NCBI GenBank assembly: GCA_048883105.1
Contig: JBHLQY010000008.1
Coordinates: 1-51,846 of the forward strand
Length of the DNA stretch: 51,846 nucleotides
Direction of reading: 5' to 3'
Origin: LW40-45 sp048883105
GTDB taxonomy: Archaea; Asgardarchaeota; Lokiarchaeia; Sigyniarchaeales; SOKP01
The position numbers and the translations under genes are program-made. Of the stretch, positions 1-9,663 are shown piece after piece; within the stretch, counting starts at the first letter, position 1; each line of letters begins with the position of its first letter. Under the pieces are notes generated by a model. That model made no database searches. It was not told the origin of the DNA and worked only from the letters and a program-made list of their open reading frames with translations.

Positions 1-1646
1 TCGTTTCGATTTTTAAATTTTTTGAGTTCATGTAAGCCATCTTTAGCACTATTAATAATTTGATCGAGATTTAATCTTATAATATCCTTTTCCTTCCTAA
101 TGCCATCAACTTCTTTTAATAAATGTCTTATATTTTTCTCAAAATTTTTTACTTCTTTTTGCGTTTCTGCTTTTTCAATTAAACTATTCTGTTTTTTTAT
201 ATTTCTTTTAATTTTTTCATTGTTTTTATTTAATTGATTATAATTTGAAATTAAATCCCAGTATTGATTTTTTAAATCTTCTGAAACTACTTCATAAATT
301 ATTAATTTATCCCTAGGTTTTTGTGAACGTCCAAAAATCCGTTTTTCAAAACAAAGATAATGGATATTATCGCTTTTCTTTTCTAATTTTTCTATAAATC
401 CATTTTTAAGAATTAGAATATTTAATTTATCCTGTAAATCTCTCTCTGCCATGGCAATAATCTGTTTTGTTGTCTTCGAGCTAATTCTTACAAAATTCTC
501 TTTTAAAAACGAAGAAACTGTAAGGTTTTCAGTTTTAATCAATAAATCTTGAAGATCACCTATATTTGTTGACGATGGATGAGGTTTTGCATATTTTGGT
601 TCTACTGGAAAATTTGAGACTTTTCGAGGATAAATATGTTCTTCTCCATAAGGATCGATATATATAATCGTAACGTGGGGATTCATCAAAGCTGTCTCTT
701 TAATGTAGGTTTCAACATATCCTCTAATATATTTGACATTAAGATAAGCTAATTTAATATAAGTTCCGTGGAGAAAAGGGCAGTCAACATCAGTAGGATG
801 AATTAAATACTTTTTTTCATTTTTTGAGGTAGTAAAAAATTCAGATACAGTAGCATAAACATTTTCAAATGATCTTGAGACTGCTACAATTGGTTTACCA
901 GTTGTATTTTGGGCATCACTAAAAGCACTTGGAGCTCCAAATCCTTGGCTGCCTCTCGTTTGCTTTAGTTCCATACTCTTCGAAGATGCTAAATATCTGC
1001 CAAATTTTCGAAGATCTAATTTGTTCATACCAGTTCCGTTATCAAAAATTTCAAATGTATAATTCATAACATTTTTTTGACTTAACTCTGAGATTAAAAA
1101 CGAGGCTGCTTCAGATTCACTAAGTCTAATAATTACGATAGGTTCGTTATCTATTACTGATTCAACTGGTTTTATAATTTCTTCCATGGAGGAAATTACT
1201 CTTTTTACTTCTACTTCAACTTCGATTTCAGTTTGCTCAATTATTTCTTCTGGTTTTATTTCTTTAACTTTAGGTATTTGGATTTGACTTCTCAAAGTGT
1301 CAATAGGCTCTATTCCAATTTCTTGCATTAAGGTGTGTTTTGCTTCATCATCAAAGGGTTGAGATCTTTTCTTTTCTTCCTCTTTCTCAGTTTGAAGAAT
1401 TGATAAATTCTCTAAAGAAAGTTCTCTATCCAATGTAAATTTAATTTTAGAGTCTGTTTTTTTAAGCTCTTTCCATTGAAAAGACTCGATGGCATCTAGT
1501 GCGTTATCGAGGAATTCAGCAGCATATTGTGAGTGTTTCCAATAGCCAAACTCAAATCCAACTAATTGTGTGCGTTTTCTCATGAATTCGGCTATAGTTC
1601 CTTGTTTGATAGTCGATTTCTCTTTTTGAGCTGTAATTTGAAGCAC
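1..1646 (-). CDS. top6B: DNA topoisomerase VI subunit B-like protein, 3' part beyond window
   Basis: GHKL ATPase subunit of the type IIB topoisomerase family; 548 codons are visible and the gene runs off the left edge. GTG at 1646 is chosen because an in-frame TAG lies two codons upstream (1652-1650) and the conserved N-terminal AEF motif would be lost from a later ATG. Seen: N-box EFLDNALDA (about residues 43-51), DNGTGM (about 200-206), glycine box TRGSQGFGAPSAF (about 227-240), then YPRKV, KPHP and an H2TH-like stretch (about 360-400) that follows Sulfolobus TopoVIB closely. Odd: about 150 residues separate N-box and DNGTGM instead of about 30, filled with acidic, Glu/Lys/Ile-rich sequence. 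After H2TH the transducer domain with its switch lysine does not appear; a charged coiled coil follows. The partner top6A may lie to the left. Family assignment is firm; being the standard TopoVI B subunit is not. Confidence 0.8.
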   Translation of the reverse strand, partial: MLQITAQKEKSTIKQGTIAEFMRKRTQLVGFEFGYWKHSQYAAEFLDNALDAIESFQWKELKKTDSKIKFTLDRELSLENLSILQTEKEEEKKRSQPFDDEAKHTLMQEIGIEPIDTLRSQIQIPKVKEIKPEEIIEQTEIEVEVEVKRVISSMEEIIKPVESVIDNEPIVIIRLSESEAASFLISELSQKNVMNYTFEIFDNGTGMNKLDLRKFGRYLASSKSMELKQTRGSQGFGAPSAFSDAQNTTGKPIVAVSRSFENVYATVSEFFTTSKNEKKYLIHPTDVDCPFLHGTYIKLAYLNVKYIRGYVETYIKETALMNPHVTIIYIDPYGEEHIYPRKVSNFPVEPKYAKPHPSSTNIGDLQDLLIKTENLTVSSFLKENFVRISSKTTKQIIAMAERDLQDKLNILILKNGFIEKLEKKSDNIHYLCFEKRIFGRSQKPRDKLIIYEVVSEDLKNQYWDLISNYNQLNKNNEKIKRNIKKQNSLIEKAETQKEVKNFEKNIRHLLKEVDGIRKEKDIIRLNLDQIINSAKDGLHELKKFKNRN

Positions 1647-1911
1647 TCTCTATTTTATTTTTATTTTTCTCTCTTTAAAATAATTATAATTATAAATGTA
1701 TTTATGCGTAAGGTAAAAAGTTAATTATTTAGTAATAAAGGATAAATCTAATATCTATTATTTCTAACTTTGTTCTACTTCTTTTTTACTTCAATTTTTA
1801 GAGAAATTGAATTATTATTTAAAGTTTTTCTTTAGAAGAAAGAATGTGAAAAGAAGAATTTAAAAATAAATTGCAAACTAAAATTATTAAAATTCCCTTA
1901 GATGTCTTTTT

Positions 1912-3198
1912 TTAAGACCTTGTCTTATAATTTTCTAAGGCGAGATCTAAAATCTTAGACGCAACGTATCTTTTGGAATGTTTTACATGGGTGACGTGCT
2001 TTTCTTTATCGATAATATAAACCTCATTATCGCGAGATTCAAATCCTCTAGATTTTGCGTTAGGTCCTTCTTTACCGACATCATTGGCAACGATCATATC
2101 AGTATTAGATTGATTAAGCCTTTCATAGGCTCGATCTATTAATTCGCTTCTTGATACGTTAGTTTCAGCTTTAAATGCTACAATAAACACCTTATGGTTC
2201 TTTTGCCTAGCGACATCAATGATTTTTGGTGTCAATCTCATGTTTATTTGCAATTCTTTTACATTATCGGAAGATATTTTCCCTTCAACGCATTCCGCTG
2301 GAGAATAATCGCTTATTGCGGCCGCACAAATGAAAAAATCATAATCATTATAACCTAATTCATATTTTATTGCTTTTATGAAGTCTTCAGTGGAAACAAC
2401 ATTAAGTACATTTAAATAATCAGGAACTTTAACTAAACTTTTTCCATTAATTAGAAGAACCTCTGCTCCTCTTGCTGCCGCTTCTTTTGCTATTTCAATA
2501 CCCATTCTTCCTGAAGAATCATTTGATACAAATCTTATTTCGTCAATATACTCTCGTGTTGGTCCAGCAGTAACGAGTACTTTCATGCCCTCGAGATCTT
2601 TTTTAGCGACTAAAAGATCAATCACTCTATCTATTATATCATCTATTTTAGCGATTTTTGCTTTTCCTTCTGTGATTCTTGGTCCTAATATATCAATACC
2701 GCATTTTTTCAGTTTTTTTTCATTTTCTATTAAAATTGGATGTTTATACATACTCTCATGCATAGCTGGCACAATTACTATAGGTGTATCCGACCCGAAC
2801 GCTGTAGAAACTATTGTTGTAACAGGAGTATCGTCAATTCCGTTTGAAATTTTAGATATCGTGTTGGCTGTGGCAGGACAAACTAAAATTAAATCTGCTT
2901 GTTTAACAGCCATTGGTCGATCACCTGCTAAATAAATATGCTCAACAGCACCCGTTAATTCCGTGATAACAGGATTTCCTGTTGCCCAATGCATTAGAGA
3001 AGGTCTAATTAATTCCGTTGCGGCTTTAGACATTACGGAAATTACCTCAGCACCGAGCCGCATTAGTTCTCTTGCGATAATAGGAGAAGATATAACTGCT
3101 ACAGAACCTGTTAAGCACATACATATGGTTTTTCCTCTCAAAATTGTTCCTTTACTTTCTAAAATGTCCTTGCTAGGATGCTTTCTGTTATCAAACAT
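1912..3198 (-). CDS. coaBC: Bifunctional phosphopantothenoylcysteine decarboxylase / phosphopantothenate-cysteine ligase (CoaBC)
   Basis: Cytosolic flavoprotein of coenzyme A synthesis: it joins cysteine to 4'-phosphopantothenate and decarboxylates the product to 4'-phosphopantetheine. The N-terminal half is the CoaC domain: GSVA flavin loop (residues 31-34), active-site His87 in VEHIYL, and PAMHESM (144-150), which carries His where bacterial enzymes have Asn, a form I associate with archaeal enzymes. The C-terminal CoaB domain begins near residue 205 with TAGPTRE (210-216), then SNDSSGRMG (225-233) and AAAISDYSP. At 428 residues it is the normal length of the fused enzyme. A stand-alone gene; the upstream small ORF is on the same strand but about 150 bases away. 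Confidence 0.95.
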   Translation of the reverse strand: MFDNRKHPSKDILESKGTILRGKTICMCLTGSVAVISSPIIARELMRLGAEVISVMSKAATELIRPSLMHWATGNPVITELTGAVEHIYLAGDRPMAVKQADLILVCPATANTISKISNGIDDTPVTTIVSTAFGSDTPIVIVPAMHESMYKHPILIENEKKLKKCGIDILGPRITEGKAKIAKIDDIIDRVIDLLVAKKDLEGMKVLVTAGPTREYIDEIRFVSNDSSGRMGIEIAKEAAARGAEVLLINGKSLVKVPDYLNVLNVVSTEDFIKAIKYELGYNDYDFFICAAAISDYSPAECVEGKISSDNVKELQINMRLTPKIIDVARQKNHKVFIVAFKAETNVSRSELIDRAYERLNQSNTDMIVANDVGKEGPNAKSRGFESRDNEVYIIDKEKHVTHVKHSKRYVASKILDLALENYKTRS

Positions 3199-3349
3199 AA
3201 CTTACATGAGATTCAAAAAAAATTATTGATTGTTATACTATGTAAAAAGTAATTATTTCGTTTTAAAAACTTTTCTGATTAAATTAGTCCTAAAATAATT
3301 TAAGATAAGTTATAGATCATTTCTAATTTGAAATTATGACATCTTAAAT

Positions 3350-3559
3350 CTATTTTTTTAAATTTTCAATTTGAATTTTGAAATTCTCAATTTTTTTAAT
3401 CAAAAAATTTTTTTTTTCTAAATATTCTTCAAGATTGAATAATCCAGAACTGAATCTTTGGTCAAGAGAAAAAATGATGTTTCTTGTAGAATTTATATGT
3501 TCTTCTAAATGTTTAATTTGTTCTTCAATACTTATTGCCCCGGTTTTTTTTCCCACCAT
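3350..3559 (-). CDS. Small coiled-coil protein, unknown function
   Basis: A 69-residue protein with a lysine/glutamate-rich helical sequence and a central amphipathic segment (FSSGLFNLEEYLEKKNFLIK) resembling the short helical hairpins of SHOCT-like domains. It ends in a leucine/isoleucine heptad-like tail. No signal peptide, membrane helix or cysteine. It lies between coaBC and the SWIM-domain gene on the same strand, with 156 bases to the latter. An open frame on the opposite strand (3378-3596) is rich in Phe/Ser/Leu and looks like a shadow. Real gene likely but unproven; function unknown. Confidence 0.5.
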   Translation of the reverse strand: MVGKKTGAISIEEQIKHLEEHINSTRNIIFSLDQRFSSGLFNLEEYLEKKNFLIKKIENFKIQIENLKK

Positions 3560-3715
3560 TTTTTTTTTACCTTTTAATTGCCCATATGTAATATAAAATG
3601 CATCAAAAATATAAATTTATTACATTGACTTACATAAAAGCTTTTAATAAAAGTTTATACGAGGTTTAATTATAAGAAAAAAAGAGTTGAATCTAATCCG
3701 CAAAGGGAATCAATT

Positions 3716-6076
3716 TTAATTTGATTCTACAATATTTAATTCTAAATTTATTTTCGAGGCGAAATCAATGAATTTTTTGAATTTATCTGGTTTTACATGA
3801 AGTTTTTCTGTTAAATTTAAAATTTTTAAAAATTTTTTCCCATAATATGTTTTTTGAACTTCTGAGATATCGTAATGTATATCCATTTCATCGCGATACC
3901 TATAAATTTTTCCAGATTCAAATTCTTCTTTCCTAATGTTAAGAATTTCATTAGAATATTTAGAAAATTGTGTATTTCGCATTTTTTTTAAATTAAATAT
4001 TATTGTACTGCCAATTTCACGCTTACTTAAAATCTTTTTTATAAGAGAATGGATATTATTTAAAAATTCTGCTTTAAATTCATTTAAATTTATATTTTGA
4101 GTAAATAAATTAGTTATAATTTTAGAATATAGTAAATTCAATCCTGCAAGTTCATTTGTTAAATTTAATAATATCAAAATTTGATTTGCTTTCTCTTCAG
4201 GGTCAGCTTTTATTTCTTCAAAGATATATTCCTTTTCTTTGTTAATAAAATCAAATAGAAATTCTCTAAAATTCTTAATAAACTGATTGTATTTAGGGAT
4301 AAAGATTTTATTAGGATTATTTATTGCGATTTCATTAGCTTTAAAGGGACTTATTTCCTTTTCCAATACAGCTTTAACAAGATATAATGGATAAAAACCC
4401 TCAATAAAAGTCATTCCTTTAGAAACACTATTGATTGCGTCTTTAAATGAGCATTTTGAAATAACATTAATAGTTTTTATTATATTTCCTTCAATTTTTA
4501 CTGGATTTTTAAGACAATAACAAATATCAAAAGGTTTCAAATCGTGAAACAATGGATTATTTTGGTCCGGAATAATTATTTGAGCCCCGTAGGCATTTAC
4601 AATACTACCTTGTCGTGGTTTATTTGCCAAATCCCACTCAATTATCATCACATCGTTAATATTGGAATATTGTTGGTCAATATCATAATTATAATTTATA
4701 ATTTCACTAAATAAAGAAAATCCTTCGATAGAATTTATTTCTAAATTCTCCTCATTATCTCCCCAAAATTGTTTTTTATAGTAAAATATATCAGGATGAG
4801 TGCTTAAATCATCTAAGTAAAATTCTCTGATAATAAAATAATTTACTCCAATATCATTGGATTTAATTATTTGATCGTTTAAACCATAAAATCCGAGACG
4901 CCTTATTATGTATTGATAAACAGGATTTTTTAAATTTTCTGGATCGTGTATAATTATATATGTATTCCTTTTTTTTCTGAATTCTCCCTTAGATCTATTT
5001 ATCTTGAATTTTTCCATTAAGAGCTTCAGAAAAGAGAATTTCTTTAAATAAACTCTCTTTTCTAATTCCTTTATTTCATTTTTATAGCTCTTATATTCAT
5101 TATAAAATCGATCTTTCGTTATACCTAATACTTTAAATTGCTTTTTCATTAATCTTAATTTATCTATGACAGCAAGATTCTCAATTTCATCAAAAAAATA
5201 TTCTAAAATTTCGTTTTTCGAAGTTTCTAAATGATTCTTTTCAATTAAGGTTTCAAATAATGGATTTAAGTTAATTAAATTATCAAGATTTTTCAAAACA
5301 AAATAGATTGAAAAATATTTTTCATTTAAGTTGGAGCTATAGACCAATTTTTTAAATTTGTTTAATAGGTCTTTAGAAAACGAAAGATCTATAAAATTTA
5401 AAATAATATTTAAGGATTCAATGATAAAGAGTATATTAATGAAAGAATAGTTAGCCAAGGAATTTAAAAGGTTTTCAAAACCCTTTACAATATGATGATT
5501 GAATTGTAAAAGATGATCGATTAATTCATTTTCACTACAAGATTTTAAAAATTCGAAGAATTCAACATATAAATTATTTTCAATCGCCTTTTCTAAATAA
5601 TTTTCAATAATATTCTCGCATTCACTTTGATTTATTATTGCTTTATTTAGATAGCTTAATCCTTCAACACAATTATTGCTTTCAAAACAAGTGTTTGAGA
5701 GTAATATATAATTTTTACTTTTTTTTTTAGAACCAAAATCTTCCGAAGTTAATTTATAATTGTTAAAATTACTTAAAATTTCTAATGCAAGGTTCTTTTT
5801 TATCAATAATAATACTTTAATTAAATGGACACATATTTTTTTTGCTTTTTGTGAATGTATTAAAAAACTCGGGCAGTCATGAAAAATTTCTGCTTCCTCT
5901 TCGTCAATAATTAGATGGAATTCACGGTCATTATCTAAAATTATTGAATTAATTTTAATTGGATCTTCTCTAATGTATATTAGATTTATTTTATTATTAG
6001 GAAAAATTTGTGATTTTTGAAATAATTTTTCACCAAATTCTCCTATTATGAGTTCTGAGAAGGTTTTTTTAATCAT
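3716..6076 (-). CDS. Large protein with degenerate SWIM-type zinc finger, third gene of MoxR-VWA operon
   Basis: 786 residues, no close family recognised over most of its length. Residues about 60-95 read as a SWIM zinc finger: HDCPSF followed after about ten residues by CVHLIKVLL. The SWIM pattern is CxC-n-CxH; here the first Cys is His (HxC-n-CxH), which could still bind zinc. Residues 100-390 are Leu/Asn/Lys-rich helices; 390-600 is a more globular alpha/beta region with many aromatic residues; the rest is helical. It starts 8 bases after the VWA gene stop and so belongs to the MoxR-VWA operon. MoxR ATPases act with VWA proteins as chaperone-like remodelling pairs; a SWIM protein as third member suggests nucleic-acid or protein binding. 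Inference from context only. Confidence 0.75.
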   Translation of the reverse strand: MIKKTFSELIIGEFGEKLFQKSQIFPNNKINLIYIREDPIKINSIILDNDREFHLIIDEEEAEIFHDCPSFLIHSQKAKKICVHLIKVLLLIKKNLALEILSNFNNYKLTSEDFGSKKKSKNYILLSNTCFESNNCVEGLSYLNKAIINQSECENIIENYLEKAIENNLYVEFFEFLKSCSENELIDHLLQFNHHIVKGFENLLNSLANYSFINILFIIESLNIILNFIDLSFSKDLLNKFKKLVYSSNLNEKYFSIYFVLKNLDNLINLNPLFETLIEKNHLETSKNEILEYFFDEIENLAVIDKLRLMKKQFKVLGITKDRFYNEYKSYKNEIKELEKRVYLKKFSFLKLLMEKFKINRSKGEFRKKRNTYIIIHDPENLKNPVYQYIIRRLGFYGLNDQIIKSNDIGVNYFIIREFYLDDLSTHPDIFYYKKQFWGDNEENLEINSIEGFSLFSEIINYNYDIDQQYSNINDVMIIEWDLANKPRQGSIVNAYGAQIIIPDQNNPLFHDLKPFDICYCLKNPVKIEGNIIKTINVISKCSFKDAINSVSKGMTFIEGFYPLYLVKAVLEKEISPFKANEIAINNPNKIFIPKYNQFIKNFREFLFDFINKEKEYIFEEIKADPEEKANQILILLNLTNELAGLNLLYSKIITNLFTQNINLNEFKAEFLNNIHSLIKKILSKREIGSTIIFNLKKMRNTQFSKYSNEILNIRKEEFESGKIYRYRDEMDIHYDISEVQKTYYGKKFLKILNLTEKLHVKPDKFKKFIDFASKINLELNIVESN

Positions 6077-6084
6077 TCTGTTCT

Positions 6085-8577
6085 TTAAAATTTCGATTTA
6101 ATTATATCTGATATTAATTGGGGAAATTCATTCCAATCTTTTATCGTTAGTAGCTGTCCTCCAGCAATTTTTACGATTTTTTTTGCATCTTTAAGGTTGA
6201 ACGAGGCTTCTGGTACAACTAAAATAAAATCTATCCCCATGCTTCGAAAAATTCTTAACTCATTAAGCGATTGCTGAAGATCGTAAATCTCAGCGTCCGT
6301 AAAGAGAACATTCAGTTTTTCTCGCGTGGCAGATTTTTCTTTAAATTGGCGCCTAGCCCATTCAAGCGCTTTTTGAACCATCGTTCCACCCCTTGCCTTA
6401 ATCGTAAGTAATTCATCTGCCAATTTTTCTAAATCTATTTTTTCATCTAATTCTTTTAGAACATGCGTGTCTGATTCGAAAAATGTTATACCAAGCTCAT
6501 CTTTCCTCATTCCATAAGTTAGCATCGTCACACAGATGCTCATATAGGCTAGTTTCTCTCCAGACATCGACCCGCTTATATCAAGCTCAAAACATGCGCT
6601 TCTTAGACCTTTTGCTGTTTCGAAGACAAAAAAATCATCGTAATTTATATGATCGATTTTTTTTCCCTTTTCCATTATGTTATTAATAGTTTCTTCTAAA
6701 TCTACATTTTCAAAATCATCGCCTATTGCAAATGGCCTTACAACATTGATGGGAATTGGTCCTGACACAGAACTACCCAAACGTGCACGAGAATAATATA
6801 TACCAAGTTCAATAAGCATTTTTTTTGCCAACTCTTTTACTTTTTCTTTTGCATCAGCAGGTAGGTACTGACGGTGAATAAACCACTGCTTTAGTAAATT
6901 TTCTCCACTACCAGCACTAAGGCATTGAATCAGCATGTCTTGTCCTTCTTCCCCACCAATTTGTCCAGCTCCTTTCAGACTTTCTTCCAAATCAAAATGT
7001 CCAAGTGCCCCTAAAGCATCTCTATTTTCAGATGCTAAGGCACTTGATAAAAGTTCTCTCATTCGATCTTTATTAATTTGATCTTTTATTTGATTCATTA
7101 AATTACTTATTCTTTCGAAATCTCCAAGGTTTTTATCGATTAGCTTTTTTAATAGTTGATAATTTGGCTCTATTAATTCGAAAATCTCGTCGTCAGGCAT
7201 TTCAAGGTTTTTTCCAACTCTTTTTATATCTTCTGATTCTGGATTTAAGCCTATACTTCTTAGAAATTCAACTGCATTTTTTAGTTCGTTAGGATTCTCA
7301 CATGATTCGATAGTTTTTCGAATTATTTCGGGTAAATGTTGTTCCATTTTTTGACTACAATGCATATTAGCACAAGAATTTGCGAGTTGTTGTAATTGAT
7401 GAGATAAAGATTTAAATGATTCAAATTTCTTCTTCTGATTCAATGCATCTTGAATAGCGTTTTCAAGTGCTTTGTTAAGAAGTTGATTCCATGATTTATT
7501 TGCAAATGCACTTTTTGTTAAAGTTTCAAGTGAGAGATTCATTTGGAAATCTTGTTGTTGATTAAATTTATCGAGTAGTTGTGCTCTTAAATTAGTTCCG
7601 AAATATTGATCCAGTGAGTTTGCAATATTAAAATTATGTTCAAAAGAAGATTCTTGTAAAGAATTATTTAATATGTTATCTTGGTTGAAATTTGGAGTTT
7701 CTCCTAAATTTCTTGCCGCTTGAAATAATTGATCTAAATTTTTAATTTGATTTGAGAGAGAATTTTTCATTTGTTGAATTTTATCTTTAGAAATGGCATT
7801 AGTTTCATTTAAATACTTTAATGATTGCATTAAATCTTCAAGATTTCCGGTGTTCATTAATTTATTTAAATCATTAGTAATATCTTGATTACTAAGTGCT
7901 TTACTCGTAATTTTTTCCCAACTTCGTTTGGATTGTTCTTGAATTAAATCATTTAGATCTAAATTCGCCCCTGCTTTCAGATCACTAGGGGAAAGTGAGT
8001 TTATCTTTTCCATCATTCGTTTCTTTGCTTCTTCAATTAATTCTTCTAAAGATGTAATTTCTTCTTTATATAACTCAGAATCGTCGTTGAAAAAATTTAA
8101 AGCAGATTCATAAGGTTGCTGATTTCTTTTTTGGTTTAATTCTTCAAGGAATTGTTCCATTTGCTGAATTAAATCTGTATCTATTGATTTAGTCAATTCT
8201 ATTTCATCAATTAGGTCTTGAAGTTGATCTAGTTCAGATTTTACTTCTTGACTAAGATATTCGTCATCACTGTACTGATCTAGAAATTCTTTATCATCGA
8301 AAAAAGATGGCATCAAGTCTTTTTTATAATTTGGAAAAAGGATCTCAAAAGCAAGGTTTTTGGCTAGTTTTTGATTATCAGGAAAAGAGGTCATAGCGCT
8401 AATTTCAATAAAATCATTGGGATTAACAGATCCTTTTCGATAATATCGTGCAAGAATTAATTTTGGAATTGATAATACTTGTCTTGATGAGGGTATTTGA
8501 ACGATATCAGGATGTTTCCTCATCCTTCGAATGAATTCAACAGCAAATTCACACGGATTTTCAGGAAAAACTCCCAT
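6085..8577 (-). CDS. VWA domain protein, MoxR partner
   Basis: 830 residues. The C-terminal 170 residues form a von Willebrand A domain with an intact metal-ion site (MIDAS): DISGSMS (about 664-670, DxSxS), the Thr in GGTMVQ, and the Asp in FTDAE. Residues about 100-600 are a long Gln/Asn/Leu-rich helical region with many short degenerate repeats, probably an extended stalk or adaptor. The N-terminus (about 1-90) is compact. ATG at 8577 follows the MoxR stop by 9 bases; a purine-rich GGAGGG lies 12 bases upstream, inside the end of the MoxR gene. Known: such VWA proteins work with MoxR AAA+ ATPases in protein or complex maturation. No membrane segment is seen, so the complex is probably cytoplasmic. 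Confidence 0.85.
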   Translation of the reverse strand: MGVFPENPCEFAVEFIRRMRKHPDIVQIPSSRQVLSIPKLILARYYRKGSVNPNDFIEISAMTSFPDNQKLAKNLAFEILFPNYKKDLMPSFFDDKEFLDQYSDDEYLSQEVKSELDQLQDLIDEIELTKSIDTDLIQQMEQFLEELNQKRNQQPYESALNFFNDDSELYKEEITSLEELIEEAKKRMMEKINSLSPSDLKAGANLDLNDLIQEQSKRSWEKITSKALSNQDITNDLNKLMNTGNLEDLMQSLKYLNETNAISKDKIQQMKNSLSNQIKNLDQLFQAARNLGETPNFNQDNILNNSLQESSFEHNFNIANSLDQYFGTNLRAQLLDKFNQQQDFQMNLSLETLTKSAFANKSWNQLLNKALENAIQDALNQKKKFESFKSLSHQLQQLANSCANMHCSQKMEQHLPEIIRKTIESCENPNELKNAVEFLRSIGLNPESEDIKRVGKNLEMPDDEIFELIEPNYQLLKKLIDKNLGDFERISNLMNQIKDQINKDRMRELLSSALASENRDALGALGHFDLEESLKGAGQIGGEEGQDMLIQCLSAGSGENLLKQWFIHRQYLPADAKEKVKELAKKMLIELGIYYSRARLGSSVSGPIPINVVRPFAIGDDFENVDLEETINNIMEKGKKIDHINYDDFFVFETAKGLRSACFELDISGSMSGEKLAYMSICVTMLTYGMRKDELGITFFESDTHVLKELDEKIDLEKLADELLTIKARGGTMVQKALEWARRQFKEKSATREKLNVLFTDAEIYDLQQSLNELRIFRSMGIDFILVVPEASFNLKDAKKIVKIAGGQLLTIKDWNEFPQLISDIIKSKF

Positions 8578-8586
8578 AAAATATTA

Positions 8587-9525
8587 TTACCCTCCTAAGG
8601 TTCTAGCAATTATACCATCAACAATATCCTCAACTTTCATACCGGGTTTAGGCTTAAGACTTCCTAATAACACATTTCTTGCTATTTCTGATAAATAGAT
8701 ATACGAATCCTTTTCATTAATTTTTTTTTCTTTTTCTAGCACTCTTTTTCTCCCTAATAATTTAGCCATAGCAATTCCCGCTCTAATTGATGCTGGTATT
8801 TCAATATCAATTTTATTTTTTCTTGTTTCCTCAATAATTGAATAAATTAATTCTAATTCTGCTTCTTCAATTGTAAAATGTTCGGGTAAATTAATTCTTA
8901 TGATATCTAATTCTGTAGCTTTTTGAGGATAGTCCAATTTAATCCATACTTTTATTCTATCTTTTAGAGCTTCAGATAACCGATGGGTTCCAGAAAGTTC
9001 CTCTGGATTCATGGCACATATAAAAAAGAAATCTTTATCCGCTTTTATTCGACCTAAATGAGGTATACCTATTGATGCCTCTTCTAAAGGTTCTAACAAA
9101 GTATTTTGAGAGTATTCTGTTGCCCTATTAATTTCATTTGCTAAAAATGTCCCACCTTCTAACATTGCATTAAGTAATGGACCGGGATTAAAGGCTTCTA
9201 AAACAAAGCCTTTTTTTAACGTAATCGCGGGGTCGAAGCTCCCCACAAAATGGGAGGGCTTAATTGATTCATCCATCGTTAACCAATAAAAATGCCTTGA
9301 CTTCTTCTCTTTAGCTCTTAAGCTAGCAAAATATCTACATAAAATTGTTTTTCCGACACCTGGCGGACCAACTAACGCTGGAAAAAGCCCTGTTGCTTCA
9401 GCATCACGAAGCAATTCTAAGGATTTGCCATATTGGCCAGATAATACAATTTCAATTTCCTCTTGAGATAAATCCTTGATAAGATGTTGATTAAATAATT
9501 CTTCAAATTCTTGCTTGTTAATCAT
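8587..9525 (-). CDS. MoxR-family AAA+ ATPase
   Basis: First gene of the MoxR-VWA-SWIM operon. AAA+ ATPase with Walker A GPPGVGKT (about residues 53-60), Walker B-like GGTFLANEINRAT, sensor stretch ICAMNPEE and the SEALKDRI arginine-finger region, in normal MoxR order and length (312 residues). I chose ATG at 9525; a TTG at 9537 would add only four residues (MFIK) and has no clear ribosome site. Expected role: ATP-driven remodelling of a client together with the VWA protein encoded next. The 9-base spacing to the VWA gene and the shared strand support one transcript. Confidence 0.9.
   Translation of the reverse strand: MINKQEFEELFNQHLIKDLSQEEIEIVLSGQYGKSLELLRDAEATGLFPALVGPPGVGKTILCRYFASLRAKEKKSRHFYWLTMDESIKPSHFVGSFDPAITLKKGFVLEAFNPGPLLNAMLEGGTFLANEINRATEYSQNTLLEPLEEASIGIPHLGRIKADKDFFFICAMNPEELSGTHRLSEALKDRIKVWIKLDYPQKATELDIIRINLPEHFTIEEAELELIYSIIEETRKNKIDIEIPASIRAGIAMAKLLGRKRVLEKEKKINEKDSYIYLSEIARNVLLGSLKPKPGMKVEDIVDGIIARTLGG
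8590..8595 (-). promoter_or_regulatory. Shine-Dalgarno site of the VWA gene, inside the end of the MoxR gene
   Basis: GGAGGG on the minus strand, just before the MoxR stop codon and 12 bases before the VWA ATG at 8577. It is one of few clear ribosome sites in the window and suggests reinitiation within the operon transcript. The spacing is somewhat long. Confidence 0.45.
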
Positions 9526-9663
9526 TTTAATAAACAAATAACTAATACATTTCTTCTTACAAATAATAAGTATTTGATAATTTAAAACTTTAAAGTTAAT
9601 AATTTAAAGTTATTATATTTTCATAAACAATTATATTAAATTATAAACACCTCATAATCTTTT

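Noticed and set aside
1904..1918. Small inverted repeat GTCTT/AAGAC at the coaBC stop codon
   Set aside because: Five base pairs overlapping the stop and not followed by a strong T-tract; too weak to call a terminator.
2585..3229. Two plus-strand open frames (116 and 88 codons) opposite coaBC
   Set aside because: They lie wholly or mainly within coaBC, are Ile/Ser/Phe-rich as expected of reversed AT-rich coding sequence, and show no family motif.
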